From NCBI GenBank assembly GCA_035259145.1, contig DATFWQ010000010.1, positions 1-16,077 of the forward strand: a DNA stretch of 16,077 bases, given 5' to 3'. Positions 7,307-14,283 of this stretch are shown here, one piece after another; the stretch's first letter is position 1, and every line of letters begins with the position of its first letter. The notes under the pieces were generated by a model. That model had not been told where the DNA came from. It saw only the letters and a program-made list of their open reading frames with translations, and searched no databases. The stretch comes from CF-161 sp035259145. GTDB taxonomy: Bacteria > Chloroflexota > Dormibacteria > Dormibacterales > Dormibacteraceae. The translations under genes were made by a program, and so were the position numbers.

Positions 7307-8032
7307 TCAGGCCACCGGTCGTTGCACCTGCTCGTACAGCCGGTCCACGATCGCGTCCAGCACCGCAGATCCCATCTCGGAGGTCGAGCCGACAGGGTCG
7401 CCCAGGACGCCGTTCGGTGTGATGGAGCGCATACCCCACCTCAGGACCTCCTCCAGTGTGGACTCGCCGGTGAATCCCGAGGCCGCCCGGTCCATGTGGA
7501 CTAACTCAGGGTGCAGGTGGAGCATCATCGACGTCTCCAGCACCTCGGCGTGAGGGCCGGCCGTGTCCGTGCGGCCGAACCGGCGGATGGCCTCGAAGCC
7601 GGCGTCGAACACGTGGAAGTCCGTGAGCACGACGGTGTCCTGCGGCGAGCGTGTTCGCTCCCATTCCACCAGCACCGGGAAGTTGCCACCGTGGCTCGAC
7701 ATGACGACGAAACGCTCGAAGCCGTGCCGGCGAAGCGAGGCCAGGTAGGCGTCCAGCAGGTCCATCAGCAACGTCTCCGGAATCGTCAGGCTGCCCGGGA
7801 ACGCCATGTGGTGCTCCGAGCAGGCGGGCCGGACGATGGGCGCGACGAGGGCATCGCCCAGCCGGCGTGCGAGGCCCTCCGCGTAGGCCTCGCCCAGCAG
7901 CGCGTCGGTGGCCTCGGGTAGGTGGGGACCGTGCTGTTCGGTCGAGGCGGCACAGACGATCGCCCGGCGCATGCCGCGGCCCAGCGCAGCCTCGACGTCG
8001 GTCCAGGTGAGTCGTTCGATGAAGAGTTCCAA
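7307..8032 (-). CDS. Creatininase-family amidohydrolase
   Basis: From TTG 8032 the product is 241 residues, the usual size for this family. The metal-site residues are present: E32 and H34 in S-T-E-Q-H-G-P-H, D43 in A-T-D-A, H114 in S-H-G-G-N, and E166 in the L-E-T-S motif. Creatininase-family enzymes hydrolyse cyclic or linear amide bonds (creatinine, formamides, mycofactocin precursor peptide), and the substrate here is open. The open frame continues back to 8278, but that stretch overlaps the propeller gene and lacks homology. TTG 8032 starts 26 bases after the propeller stop and places the typical F-I-E-R-L-T-W at the N-terminus; the ribosome site is weak. The neighbouring peptide-type ABC operon suggests that the enzyme acts on the imported compound. 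Confidence 0.88.
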   Translation of the reverse strand: MELFIERLTWTDVEAALGRGMRRAIVCAASTEQHGPHLPEATDALLGEAYAEGLARRLGDALVAPIVRPACSEHHMAFPGSLTIPETLLMDLLDAYLASLRRHGFERFVVMSSHGGNFPVLVEWERTRSPQDTVVLTDFHVFDAGFEAIRRFGRTDTAGPHAEVLETSMMLHLHPELVHMDRAASGFTGESTLEEVLRWGMRSITPNGVLGDPVGSTSEMGSAVLDAIVDRLYEQVQRPVA

Positions 8033-8058
8033 TCCGAAGCGACAGGGTAGACGGTGGT

Positions 8059-9279
8059 TCAGCCGGTGTGCAGGATTGCCTCCAGAGATGCGACGAGCGT
8101 GATCTCCCTCACCTTGGCCATGGTCCTTGGGTCGATTCGGAGCAGGCTGCCGGCCTGGCTCACGGCGTAGAGGGCTGAGCCGTCGGGCGCGAAGGCCATG
8201 GCCCTGATCCGCTCGCCGTCCAGAAACCGCCCGGTGACCTTGAGGCTGCCGGTATCGGTCGCGACCAGTCCCGGCCACGTCGACAGGTAGAGCTGGGTGC
8301 CGTCAGGGCTGACTGCGGCCGCGGGCGGCTGTCCGTCCGGGGTTGACGTCGCGGTGACGCCGATGTGCGCCTGTCGCGGCTTCGCACCGGTGAACGGACT
8401 TGCACCACCGACAAACTGGGCCGGCAGTTCGATCACCCAGCCGGCCTGTGGGTTGACCGCATAGAACCGGTCACCTCCGGTCCCGGGTACAAAGCCCCAG
8501 CCTGAGGCGGGTGCCGGGAGGTCCTCGCACCAGGCGAACGGGTTCTTGCGCGGATCAATGCCAATCGGCAGCTCGTGCACGAAGGCTTCGTTCTTGGCGC
8601 TCCGTTGGTACAGCGTGAGCTGCGTCGAGCCGTCGCTGCTCGTCAGGCTGGTGAGGGCCTCGCCCGACATGAGCTGGCCGATCTCCCGCTTGTCCGCGAT
8701 CACCTCCGAATACAGGATTCCCCGAGCCAGGTCAAACATGCGGACCTGGTAGCTGCCCGGGCGCACCCACTCCAACAGGTAGAGCCGCTGGCCGTCGTTG
8801 CTCAGCCCGTCGAACGTGAAGGCGCCGGGCAGACTGGCCGTGACGGGCTTCCTGGCCAGGCCGCTGTCCATCACCTCGAACCGGCTGGGGGGACCGGTCG
8901 AAGCGCCCGAGAGGACCAGCCATGAGCCGTCAGCGGATGTCCGGACTCCGTGGGCCCAATCCGGCGCAGCTGTGCTCGCCGCCGCCTGGCCGGTGGCCGT
9001 GTCGATCTTCTGGAGCCGGCCCTGGCCGACCGTGTACACCCAGCGCCAGTCAGGCGAGGGCGTTCCGGCAGGCAGTTCGCGCTCCACCTGGCCGCTTAGC
9101 GCGTCAAGCACGACGATGCCGCTCGGGGTGCTGAGGTAGACGACCCCCTGCCCCGCTACCAGGGCCAGCGGGGAGACTTTCCCCGGCTGTGGGACGTTTG
9201 TCTGCTGGGCCGGACCGCGAGCGCAGGCGAACCCGGCGCCGAGCAGCAGGACCACGACAGCCGCTGAGAACCGCGTCAT
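8059..9279 (-). CDS. Secreted beta-propeller (YVTN/WD-like repeat) protein
   Basis: The 406-residue product starts with a signal peptide (M-T-R-F, hydrophobic core, G-F-A-C at 16-19). Cys19 suggests a lipoprotein, but the lipobox lacks the usual Leu at -3. The rest contains several blades of the form P-D-G-x-x-L-Y followed by a short hydrophobic strand and D-x-x-T/S-G, for example S-P-D-G-T-Q-L-Y-L-S and A-P-D-G-S-A-L-Y-A-V near the C-terminus. No enzyme motif is seen; such propellers bind partners or ligands outside the cell. ATG 9279 is chosen because AGGAGG (9293-9288) lies eight bases upstream; the frame is open to 9306. It is 33 bases downstream of the anti-sigma-like gene and probably in the same operon, so it may be part of that signalling unit or a target of the sigma factor. 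Confidence 0.85.
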   Translation of the reverse strand: MTRFSAAVVVLLLGAGFACARGPAQQTNVPQPGKVSPLALVAGQGVVYLSTPSGIVVLDALSGQVERELPAGTPSPDWRWVYTVGQGRLQKIDTATGQAAASTAAPDWAHGVRTSADGSWLVLSGASTGPPSRFEVMDSGLARKPVTASLPGAFTFDGLSNDGQRLYLLEWVRPGSYQVRMFDLARGILYSEVIADKREIGQLMSGEALTSLTSSDGSTQLTLYQRSAKNEAFVHELPIGIDPRKNPFAWCEDLPAPASGWGFVPGTGGDRFYAVNPQAGWVIELPAQFVGGASPFTGAKPRQAHIGVTATSTPDGQPPAAAVSPDGTQLYLSTWPGLVATDTGSLKVTGRFLDGERIRAMAFAPDGSALYAVSQAGSLLRIDPRTMAKVREITLVASLEAILHTG

Positions 9280-9312
9280 GCACACAACCTCCTGCCAGCC
9301 ATACACCGGCTC

Positions 9313-10059
9313 TCAGCGCATGGTTCCCGCCACCGCGAGCGTCCTGGGCTCGTCGAGCGCCGACTCTATACGCACCACCAGCCCTGCCTGGTTCCAGATC
9401 AGCACGTCACTGGCGAGCCGGAACTGGTCTCCACCCCCACCGCTGGTGTAGAAGAAGAATCCGTGCGGCGCGCCGCTTATCCAGAAACCGCCCCCGCCGT
9501 TGACGGTGACCGGCTGCAGCCGTGCGCCAGGGGCGATCAACTTGCCGAACGAGCTCCGATCCACGGACGCCCTGGCCATCATCACCAGCGCGCCGACTTC
9601 GGGGTCGCTCGTAGCGGGAAGATCCGCTCGAGGGTGGTAGACCAGCGTCAGCACGTCAGGCGAGCTGCGGAAGTAAACCTCGTCTGGCTGACCGAGGGAC
9701 GTGGGAACAAGCGCCCTGAAGCCAGCGGCCCGCTCGGCTGCGCCGACTGACGTGTAGCGTGCCCCGAGGTCGAGACGGCTACCGATCGGCCCGGACACGG
9801 TTGGGGCTGGCGAAGGCAGGGTGGGCACCGTCTGGACGGTCGCGCCGCGCAGCTCGATATATGCAGCAGCCGCCGCGCCGCCGATCAGCACCACAGCCAG
9901 CGCCGCCGCGATCACCAGCAGCCTGAGCTGCCTGCGGCGCCGGCGTCGCGAGAGGACGAGGCCCGAGCGCACGGCGGGACGTAGGTCCGGCGTGCGGGGC
10001 CACTCGATGGCCGAAGCCAGGTCGGCGAGCCGCGCTTCGAGGCGCTCCAGATCAGCCAT
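9313..10059 (-). CDS. Membrane-anchored anti-sigma-like protein
   Basis: This 248-residue protein has a short basic cytoplasmic segment (1-45, ending in a run of Arg), one membrane helix (about 46-68) and a 180-residue extracytoplasmic domain. The latter contains F-R-A-L-V-P and G-Q-P-D-E-V-Y-F, a pattern I associate with extracytoplasmic domains of sigma-factor-linked membrane proteins. Its ATG overlaps the sigma gene stop by eight bases (ATGGCTGA), a strong sign of translational coupling and of a sigma/anti-sigma pair. No zinc-binding H-x3-C-x2-C anti-sigma motif is present, so the role is inferred from position and topology. It would hold the ECF factor at the membrane until an outside signal arrives. 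Confidence 0.7.
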   Translation of the reverse strand: MADLERLEARLADLASAIEWPRTPDLRPAVRSGLVLSRRRRRRQLRLLVIAAALAVVLIGGAAAAAYIELRGATVQTVPTLPSPAPTVSGPIGSRLDLGARYTSVGAAERAAGFRALVPTSLGQPDEVYFRSSPDVLTLVYHPRADLPATSDPEVGALVMMARASVDRSSFGKLIAPGARLQPVTVNGGGGFWISGAPHGFFFYTSGGGGDQFRLASDVLIWNQAGLVVRIESALDEPRTLAVAGTMR

Positions 10060-10642
10060 GGCGCACCGGCTCCATCAGCTCCCTCAGGTGGGCCAAGGCC
10101 CTGGCGAGCCGCGACTTGACGGTGCCCTCGGGGATGCCGAGAGTGGCAGCCGTCTCCTCGACCGACAGCTCCAGCAGGTAGCGGCAGCCGACCACCTCGC
10201 GGTGGTCGTCGCCGACCATAACCAGCGCACGGAGGAGCGCCCGGCGCTCCTCCGCCGCCTCGGCCGCCGCTTCGGGCGATGGGGCCGCACCGCCCGCGCG
10301 GATGCCTTCGGCCACGCGCAGCTCCAGGGCAGCGCGGCGACTGGCCGCGCGCCTGCGATTGCGGGCCTCATTGCCAACGATTCGCAGCAGCCAGGGGCGG
10401 AAGGGAGCGCCGGCACGGAAGCGTGAAAGGGCTCGAAAGGCCTTGACGAACGCGTCCTGCGCGGCTTCCTCGGCGTCCGGCGCCGACCCTGTCACCAGGT
10501 ATGCCGCTCGAAATGCCATCTCCGTGTATCGCCGCACCAGCTCCTCGTAGGCGTCAGCGTCCCCGCGCCGCGCGCGCTCCACCAGGGTGTCTTCGATCTC
10601 GTCGAGTGGTCGGCCCACCACTGCTGCGAACTCGCTATGCAC
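10052..10642 (-). CDS. ECF RNA polymerase sigma factor (first of two)
   Basis: The 196-residue product has sigma region 2 at about 26-80 (D-A-Y-E-E-L-V-R-R-Y, then D-A-E-E-A-A-Q-D-A-F-V-K-A-F), a charged linker, and region 4 at about 140-190 with the helix-turn-helix L-S-V-E-E-T-A-A-T-L-G-I-P-E-G-T-V-K-S-R. It lacks regions 1 and 3, as ECF factors do. GTG 10642 is the longest start; GTG at 10621 or 10618 is possible, and none has a convincing ribosome site. It diverges from glpD with 87 bases between starts and heads the minus-strand series sigma, anti-sigma, propeller, creatininase. Confidence 0.92.
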   Translation of the reverse strand: MHSEFAAVVGRPLDEIEDTLVERARRGDADAYEELVRRYTEMAFRAAYLVTGSAPDAEEAAQDAFVKAFRALSRFRAGAPFRPWLLRIVGNEARNRRRAASRRAALELRVAEGIRAGGAAPSPEAAAEAAEERRALLRALVMVGDDHREVVGCRYLLELSVEETAATLGIPEGTVKSRLARALAHLRELMEPVRHG

Positions 10643-10692
10643 TACACCGCGGTCCCGGTCGCGGTTCCGCGACGGGAAACCGTGGTTCGCAC

Positions 10693-10723
10693 TTGCGGTG
10701 GACCGTCACGCTTTCGCTACCGT
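10693..10723 (+). promoter_or_regulatory. glpD promoter, leaderless type
   Basis: TACCGT (10718-10723) fits the actinobacterial TANNNT -10 pattern and ends six bases before GTG 10730, so transcription would begin at or next to the start codon. TTGCGG (10693-10698) is a candidate -35 with a long 19-base spacer. There is no ribosome site before GTG 10730, consistent with a leaderless mRNA. Confidence 0.5.
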
Positions 10724-10726
10724 GAC
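10705..10726. promoter_or_regulatory. Operator-like inverted repeat GTCACG-N10-CGTGAC
   Basis: Perfect 6-bp arms at 10705-10710 and 10721-10726 enclose the glpD -10 box and reach to within four bases of its GTG. The 16-bp centre-to-centre distance of the arms is between that of adjacent major grooves and two turns, so a dimeric regulator is plausible. The site also lies in the promoter region of the divergent ECF sigma gene. Confidence 0.45.
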
Positions 10727-10729
10727 TGC

Positions 10730-12229
10730 GTGGATCGGCTCGCAACGCGCCCCTTCGACCGCGCCACGGGACTGGAGAGGCTGAGGTCGCAGACGTTCGA
10801 CCTGCTCGTCATAGGCGCCGGCATCGTGGGCGCTCGCATCGCGTACGAGGCGGCGCGGTCCGGCGCCAGCGTGGCTCTGCTTGACGCCGGGGACTTCGGC
10901 GGGGCGACGTCCAGCGCCTCGTCCAAGCTTGTGCACGGCGGCCTCCGCTACCTCCAGATGGGTGACATCCGCCTCGTTCGCGAATCGCAGCTGGAGCGCC
11001 GTGCCCTTCTCGATCGAGTGGCCCCTCACCTGGTTCGCCCACTTGCGTTCGTGCTGCCGGTCTACAGCAGCGGCCCGCACCGCGCAGCTACGATCGCCGC
11101 CGGACTGTTCACCTACTCCCTGCTCGCAGGCTTCCAGCACAGCCGGGCTCGGATAATCCGGCCCGCGACCGCCCGCCGCCTGATACCGCCCTTGAACACC
11201 GAGGGTATGACCGCCGCCGGACTGTACCAGGATGCTCAGACGCACGACAGCAGGCTGGCCCTGGCTTCGGTGACCGCTGCTGCGCTTGCGAGCGCGACGG
11301 TCGTCAACTACTGCCCGGTCGAGGAGCTCGAGATCGCCCGGGGCCGAGTGGTCGCAGCGCGTGCCGGCGACGCCGTCGTCCGCTGCCGTGCGGTGGTCAA
11401 CGCAGCGGGCCCGTGGGTGGACCGCGTGCGTCGCATGGAGGACCCTGACGCGCAGCCCTTGGCACTGCTCAGCAAAGGTGTCCACGTGATCGTCGAGCAG
11501 TCTGAGCCCTGGGAGGCTGCCCTCACCGTGCCGCTTGAGCGCGGCCGGGTCGCCTTCGCAGTACCCTGGGAAGGCAGCTTGCTGCTGGGCACCACGGACA
11601 CCGAGTACGAGGGCGACCCGGCGGCGGTGTCAGTCTCCCCCGACGACGTCGAGACGGTGCTGTCGGAGGCGTCACTGGCCCTGCCCGCGGACCTGCTGGC
11701 ACGCGAGCGCATCCGATACTCGTTCGCGGGGCTGCGTGTGCTGCCCAGGGTCGCAGGCGACACCGCGAGGGCGCATCGGGAGGAGATCGTGAAGGCCGGT
11801 CCCGCGGGAATGGTCTCGGTTGCGGGCGGTAAGCTGACGACCCACCGCCGGATCGCTGTGCACGTCCTGACGCGGCTGCCTGCCTTTCGCCGCGTGCGCG
11901 TGAGCAGCGATCCTTTGCCGGGTGCAGGCGCGATTCCGTCGCGCCCTGACAACCTGGATCCAGGCGTTTGGGAGCACCTCACGTACCTCTATGGAGACCA
12001 GGCTGAAAAGGTGGCGCTGGCCGGCCCGGAGCCTGTGCATCCGGATGGACCTGACGTGTGGGGCCAGGTGTATCACGCGATCGACCAGGAGTGGGCGATG
12101 ACCATAGACGACGTGGTGCGCCGCCGGACAACGCTGGCCGTGCGCGGCCTCGCCACACCGGAGGTGCGCGAGAGAATCGCCGCAACCCTGGCCGCCCGCG
12201 GCGTGTTTCAGTCCGTAGATGGGCTCTGA
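10730..12229 (+). CDS. glpD: Glycerol-3-phosphate dehydrogenase, FAD-dependent
   Basis: From GTG 10730 the protein is 499 residues, the normal size. It shows the FAD-binding F-D-L-L-V-I-G-A-G-I-V-G (23-34), the acidic end of the second strand (L-L-D-A-G-D-F), and the family signature T-S-S-A-S-S-K-L-V-H-G-G-L-R-Y-L. It also has the substrate-side W-E-G-S-L-L-L-G-T-T-D-T and S-V-A-G-G-K-L-T-T-H-R-R. It oxidises sn-glycerol 3-phosphate to dihydroxyacetone phosphate and passes electrons to quinone at the membrane. The frame is open back to 10637, but homology and the promoter favour GTG 10730. No glpK or glpF is adjacent. Its last eleven bases overlap the second sigma gene, so the sigma factor is probably co-expressed with it. 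Confidence 0.93.
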   Translation: MDRLATRPFDRATGLERLRSQTFDLLVIGAGIVGARIAYEAARSGASVALLDAGDFGGATSSASSKLVHGGLRYLQMGDIRLVRESQLERRALLDRVAPHLVRPLAFVLPVYSSGPHRAATIAAGLFTYSLLAGFQHSRARIIRPATARRLIPPLNTEGMTAAGLYQDAQTHDSRLALASVTAAALASATVVNYCPVEELEIARGRVVAARAGDAVVRCRAVVNAAGPWVDRVRRMEDPDAQPLALLSKGVHVIVEQSEPWEAALTVPLERGRVAFAVPWEGSLLLGTTDTEYEGDPAAVSVSPDDVETVLSEASLALPADLLARERIRYSFAGLRVLPRVAGDTARAHREEIVKAGPAGMVSVAGGKLTTHRRIAVHVLTRLPAFRRVRVSSDPLPGAGAIPSRPDNLDPGVWEHLTYLYGDQAEKVALAGPEPVHPDGPDVWGQVYHAIDQEWAMTIDDVVRRRTTLAVRGLATPEVRERIAATLAARGVFQSVDGL

Positions 12230-12782
12230 GCGCGACGAGGAGCTGACGCGGGCTCTGGCCGTCGACCCCGTGGGCGGCTTCGAGGCGCTGGTCTACGCCT
12301 ACCAGCACCGCCTGTACGCCTTCTCGCTGGCGATGTCCGGCGAGCCGATGGACGCCGAGGAGATCGCTCAGGACACATTTATGCGCGCTCACGTGGCCCT
12401 GTCCCGATATCCGAGCGAGCGCATCGTGGTGCTGAAGCTCAACGCCTGGCTCCACCAGATTGCGCTGAACGTCTTCCGCAATCGTGCTCGTAAGCGCAAG
12501 TTGCGCCTGGTGCCCCTGGACCCCGACACGCCCATCGCCGATTCAGCCGCCGGCCCAGAGCGGCAGGCCCTGAGCCGAGCGGCGCTTCGCGAGCTGGCCA
12601 ACCTCGTCAGCGGCCTTCCCGAACATCAGCGAGCTGCCGTGGTGCTGCGATGTGTGCAGGGCATGACGTACGCGGAGGTGGCAGCCCTGTTGGGCCAGCC
12701 CGAAGGGACGATCAAGGCGAGTGTCCACCGCGGCCTGCAGACGCTGAAGCGGCGAGCGGGCGCGCTGAGCGAGGTGAGCTGA
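12219..12782 (+). CDS. ECF RNA polymerase sigma factor (second), linked to MGMT-Ada
   Basis: This 187-residue ECF factor has region 2 at 21-65 (F-E-A-L-V-Y-A-Y-Q-H-R-L-Y, D-A-E-E-I-A-Q-D-T-F-M-R-A) and region 4 at about 133-180 (L-P-E-H-Q-R-A-A-V-V-L-R, then M-T-Y-A-E-V-A-A-L-L-G-Q-P-E-G-T-I-K). ATG 12219 overlaps the glpD stop by eleven bases and has no ribosome site of its own, so translation is probably coupled to glpD. The next gene, the methyltransferase-Ada fusion, begins one base after this stop. No classical anti-sigma gene is present in this operon. The position of the fusion is where an anti-sigma factor is normally found. Confidence 0.93.
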   Translation: MGSERDEELTRALAVDPVGGFEALVYAYQHRLYAFSLAMSGEPMDAEEIAQDTFMRAHVALSRYPSERIVVLKLNAWLHQIALNVFRNRARKRKLRLVPLDPDTPIADSAAGPERQALSRAALRELANLVSGLPEHQRAAVVLRCVQGMTYAEVAALLGQPEGTIKASVHRGLQTLKRRAGALSEVS

Positions 12783-12783
12783 A

Positions 12784-13569
12784 ATGGAGCTGCTGGAGAC
12801 CGACCTACGCGACCTGGGCCATGTGCATGCGCCCGAAGGTTTTGCTGAGCGGGTGCTGGGCGCCGTCGGAATAGCTCCCCGGATCACCGACACGTACGCC
12901 GAGGTGGAGACGTTGCTCGGGGTGGTTCACGTTGCCTGGAACAGCGAAGGCATTTCTGCGCTACGGACGGCTGGCACAGCCGGTGAGTTCGAGCGCTGGT
13001 TTACCAGCCGGCTGGGCCGGCCGGTCGCCAGGGTCCAGGTCCCGCCCGACCGGCTTGCCCGCCAGGTGTCGGGTGCGATCGCGGGCCTGGATCGACGCCT
13101 GCGCTTCGACCTGACCAGGCTTGGTCCTTTCGAGCAGGACGTACTGCGCAAGACTGCCGAGATCCCGCGAGGCGAGGTCCGCTCTTACGCCTGGGTGGCG
13201 CGCGAGATCGGCCGGCCGCGCGCTGTGCGGGCTGTGGGCACAGCGCTCGGGAACAACCCCATCCCATACTTGATCCCTTGCCACCGGGTAGTCCGATCAG
13301 ACGGGACTCTGGGTCAGTACAGCGCCGGGGGGACTACTGCGAAGCGTGCGATTCTTCAGCAGGAGGGAGTCGACGCGGGCTGGCTCGAGATGCTGGCCGG
13401 CAACGGCGCACGCTTCATAGGCAGCCGCACGACTCAGGTGTTCTGTGTTCCCACCTGCTCACACGCACGTCGCATCAAGGCGCCCAACCGTGTCTTCCTG
13501 CGCGACGAGCGTGAGGCGCGGGGTGCAGGATACCGACCGTGCTCTCGGTGCCGGCCAATCGCCAGCTGA
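12784..13569 (+). CDS. O6-methylguanine-DNA methyltransferase fused to C-terminal Ada zinc domain
   Basis: The 261-residue product has four parts. Residues 1-33 (L-R-D-L-G-H-V-H-A-P-E-G-F, then R-V-L-G-A-V-G) resemble short N-termini of proteins paired with ECF sigma factors. Residues 36-110 form the methyltransferase N-terminal ribonuclease-like domain. Residues 113-195 form the catalytic domain, with acceptor C166 in I-P-C-H-R-V-V, the Arg finger in R-A-V-G-T-A-L-G and the N-P hinge. Residues 209-258 form an Ada-type phosphotriester acceptor domain with cysteines 221, 225, 253 and 256 (F-C-V-P-T-C and P-C-S-R-C-R-P). Canonical Ada has the zinc domain first with an AraC helix-turn-helix; here the order is reversed and the AraC part is missing. 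GAGGTGA six bases before ATG 12784 is a strong ribosome site. Repair of alkylated DNA is likely; a signalling role to the upstream sigma factor is inference. Confidence 0.93.
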   Translation: MELLETDLRDLGHVHAPEGFAERVLGAVGIAPRITDTYAEVETLLGVVHVAWNSEGISALRTAGTAGEFERWFTSRLGRPVARVQVPPDRLARQVSGAIAGLDRRLRFDLTRLGPFEQDVLRKTAEIPRGEVRSYAWVAREIGRPRAVRAVGTALGNNPIPYLIPCHRVVRSDGTLGQYSAGGTTAKRAILQQEGVDAGWLEMLAGNGARFIGSRTTQVFCVPTCSHARRIKAPNRVFLRDEREARGAGYRPCSRCRPIAS

Positions 13570-13625
13570 CCGAGCCCGAGTGTCCTCCGTGCAGGGGAGG
13601 GTAAGGTCGGGCCAACCGGCCGCGC

Positions 13626-14129
13626 TCAGCCCAGACTGTATATACCTGGTAGCTCGCGGTACAGACCGGCGTAGTCGAGGCCATAGCCGATCACGAACCG
13701 GTCAGGGATACGGAATCCGGTGAAGTCGATGTGGACATTGATCTCCCGACGAGCGGGCCGATCCAGGAGGGCGGCCAGGCGAAGTGACGCCGGGTGGTGA
13801 CGCTGAAGCTCTTTCACGATGACCGATATGGTGCGGCCGGAGTCGACGATGTCTTCGACGAGCAGGATGTCGCGGCCGGTCAGCGGGCCCTCCACAAGAT
13901 GGGCGAATTTGACCCTGCCCGAGCTGGCCGTGCCGCCGCCGTAGCTGGATGCCCGCACGAATTCCAGCTCGGCCGGGATGCTCAGGCTGCGTAGCAGATC
14001 AGCGGCGAAGACCGTGGCACCCTTGAGAATGACGACCATCACGAGGGGCTGGTCCAGATCTGCGTAAACGTCCGATATCTCGTGCCCGAGCTGCCGTACA
14101 CGCCTGGCGATTCGCCGGGCCGAGATCAT
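13626..14129 (-). CDS. hpt: Hypoxanthine phosphoribosyltransferase
   Basis: From ATG 14129 the product is 167 residues. The purine salvage signature is clear: L-K-G-A at 35-38, S-S-Y-G at 61-64 (flexible loop), the PRPP motif V-E-D-I-V-D-S-G-R-T at 91-100, and F-R-I-P-D-R-F-V-I-G-Y-G-L-D-Y at 139-153 for base binding. It converts hypoxanthine or guanine plus PRPP to IMP or GMP in the cytoplasm. The frame is open to ATG 14213, with another ATG at 14198, adding 28 or 23 residues of low complexity. ATG 14129 has GAGGTGG ten bases upstream and aligns with the usual N-terminus. The gene is convergent with the methyltransferase-Ada gene, with 56 bases between stops. A LexA-type box lies 77 bases upstream of the chosen start. 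Confidence 0.93.
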   Translation of the reverse strand: MISARRIARRVRQLGHEISDVYADLDQPLVMVVILKGATVFAADLLRSLSIPAELEFVRASSYGGGTASSGRVKFAHLVEGPLTGRDILLVEDIVDSGRTISVIVKELQRHHPASLRLAALLDRPARREINVHIDFTGFRIPDRFVIGYGLDYAGLYRELPGIYSLG

Positions 14130-14205
14130 GGGTTTCCCGCCACCTCGGATCGGGGCGGCGGTCTTAACAGGGGGGGCTGACAGCCGGGGTTCGCTCATCA
14201 ATAAT

Positions 14206-14221
14206 GCGAACATGCGTTCGC
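14206..14221. promoter_or_regulatory. LexA (SOS) box upstream of hpt
   Basis: GCGAAC-ATGC-GTTCGC is a perfect 6-bp inverted repeat that fully fits the Gram-positive SOS box pattern CGAAC-RNRY-GTTYG. On the minus strand CATTAT follows directly and could be the hpt -10, putting LexA over the promoter. It is the only CGAAC-N4-GTTCG I found in the window. Confidence 0.55.
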
Positions 14222-14253
14222 GAAACCGCCACAGTCCGCATCGATTGCCTCAT

Positions 14254-14267
14254 CAGTCTAACGACTG
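14254..14267. repeat. Small inverted repeat CAGTC-TAAC-GACTG
   Basis: A perfect 5-bp stem with a 4-base loop lies 17 bases past the metallophosphoesterase stop and upstream of hpt. It contains TAGACT on the minus strand, a possible -10. It could be a weak terminator stem or a second operator; there is no U-run. Confidence 0.3.
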
Positions 14268-14283
14268 GGTCGTCGTCGTCTCC

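Noticed and set aside
10643..10680. GGAAC motif upstream of the first ECF sigma gene as an autoregulated ECF promoter
   Set aside because: A GGAAC is present on the minus strand, but no CGTC-type -10 sits at the right distance, and the spacing would conflict with GTG 10642.
13584..13600. CCTCC-N7-GGAGG stem between the convergent methyltransferase-Ada and hpt genes as a bidirectional terminator
   Set aside because: The stem is only 5 bp and no U-run follows on either strand.
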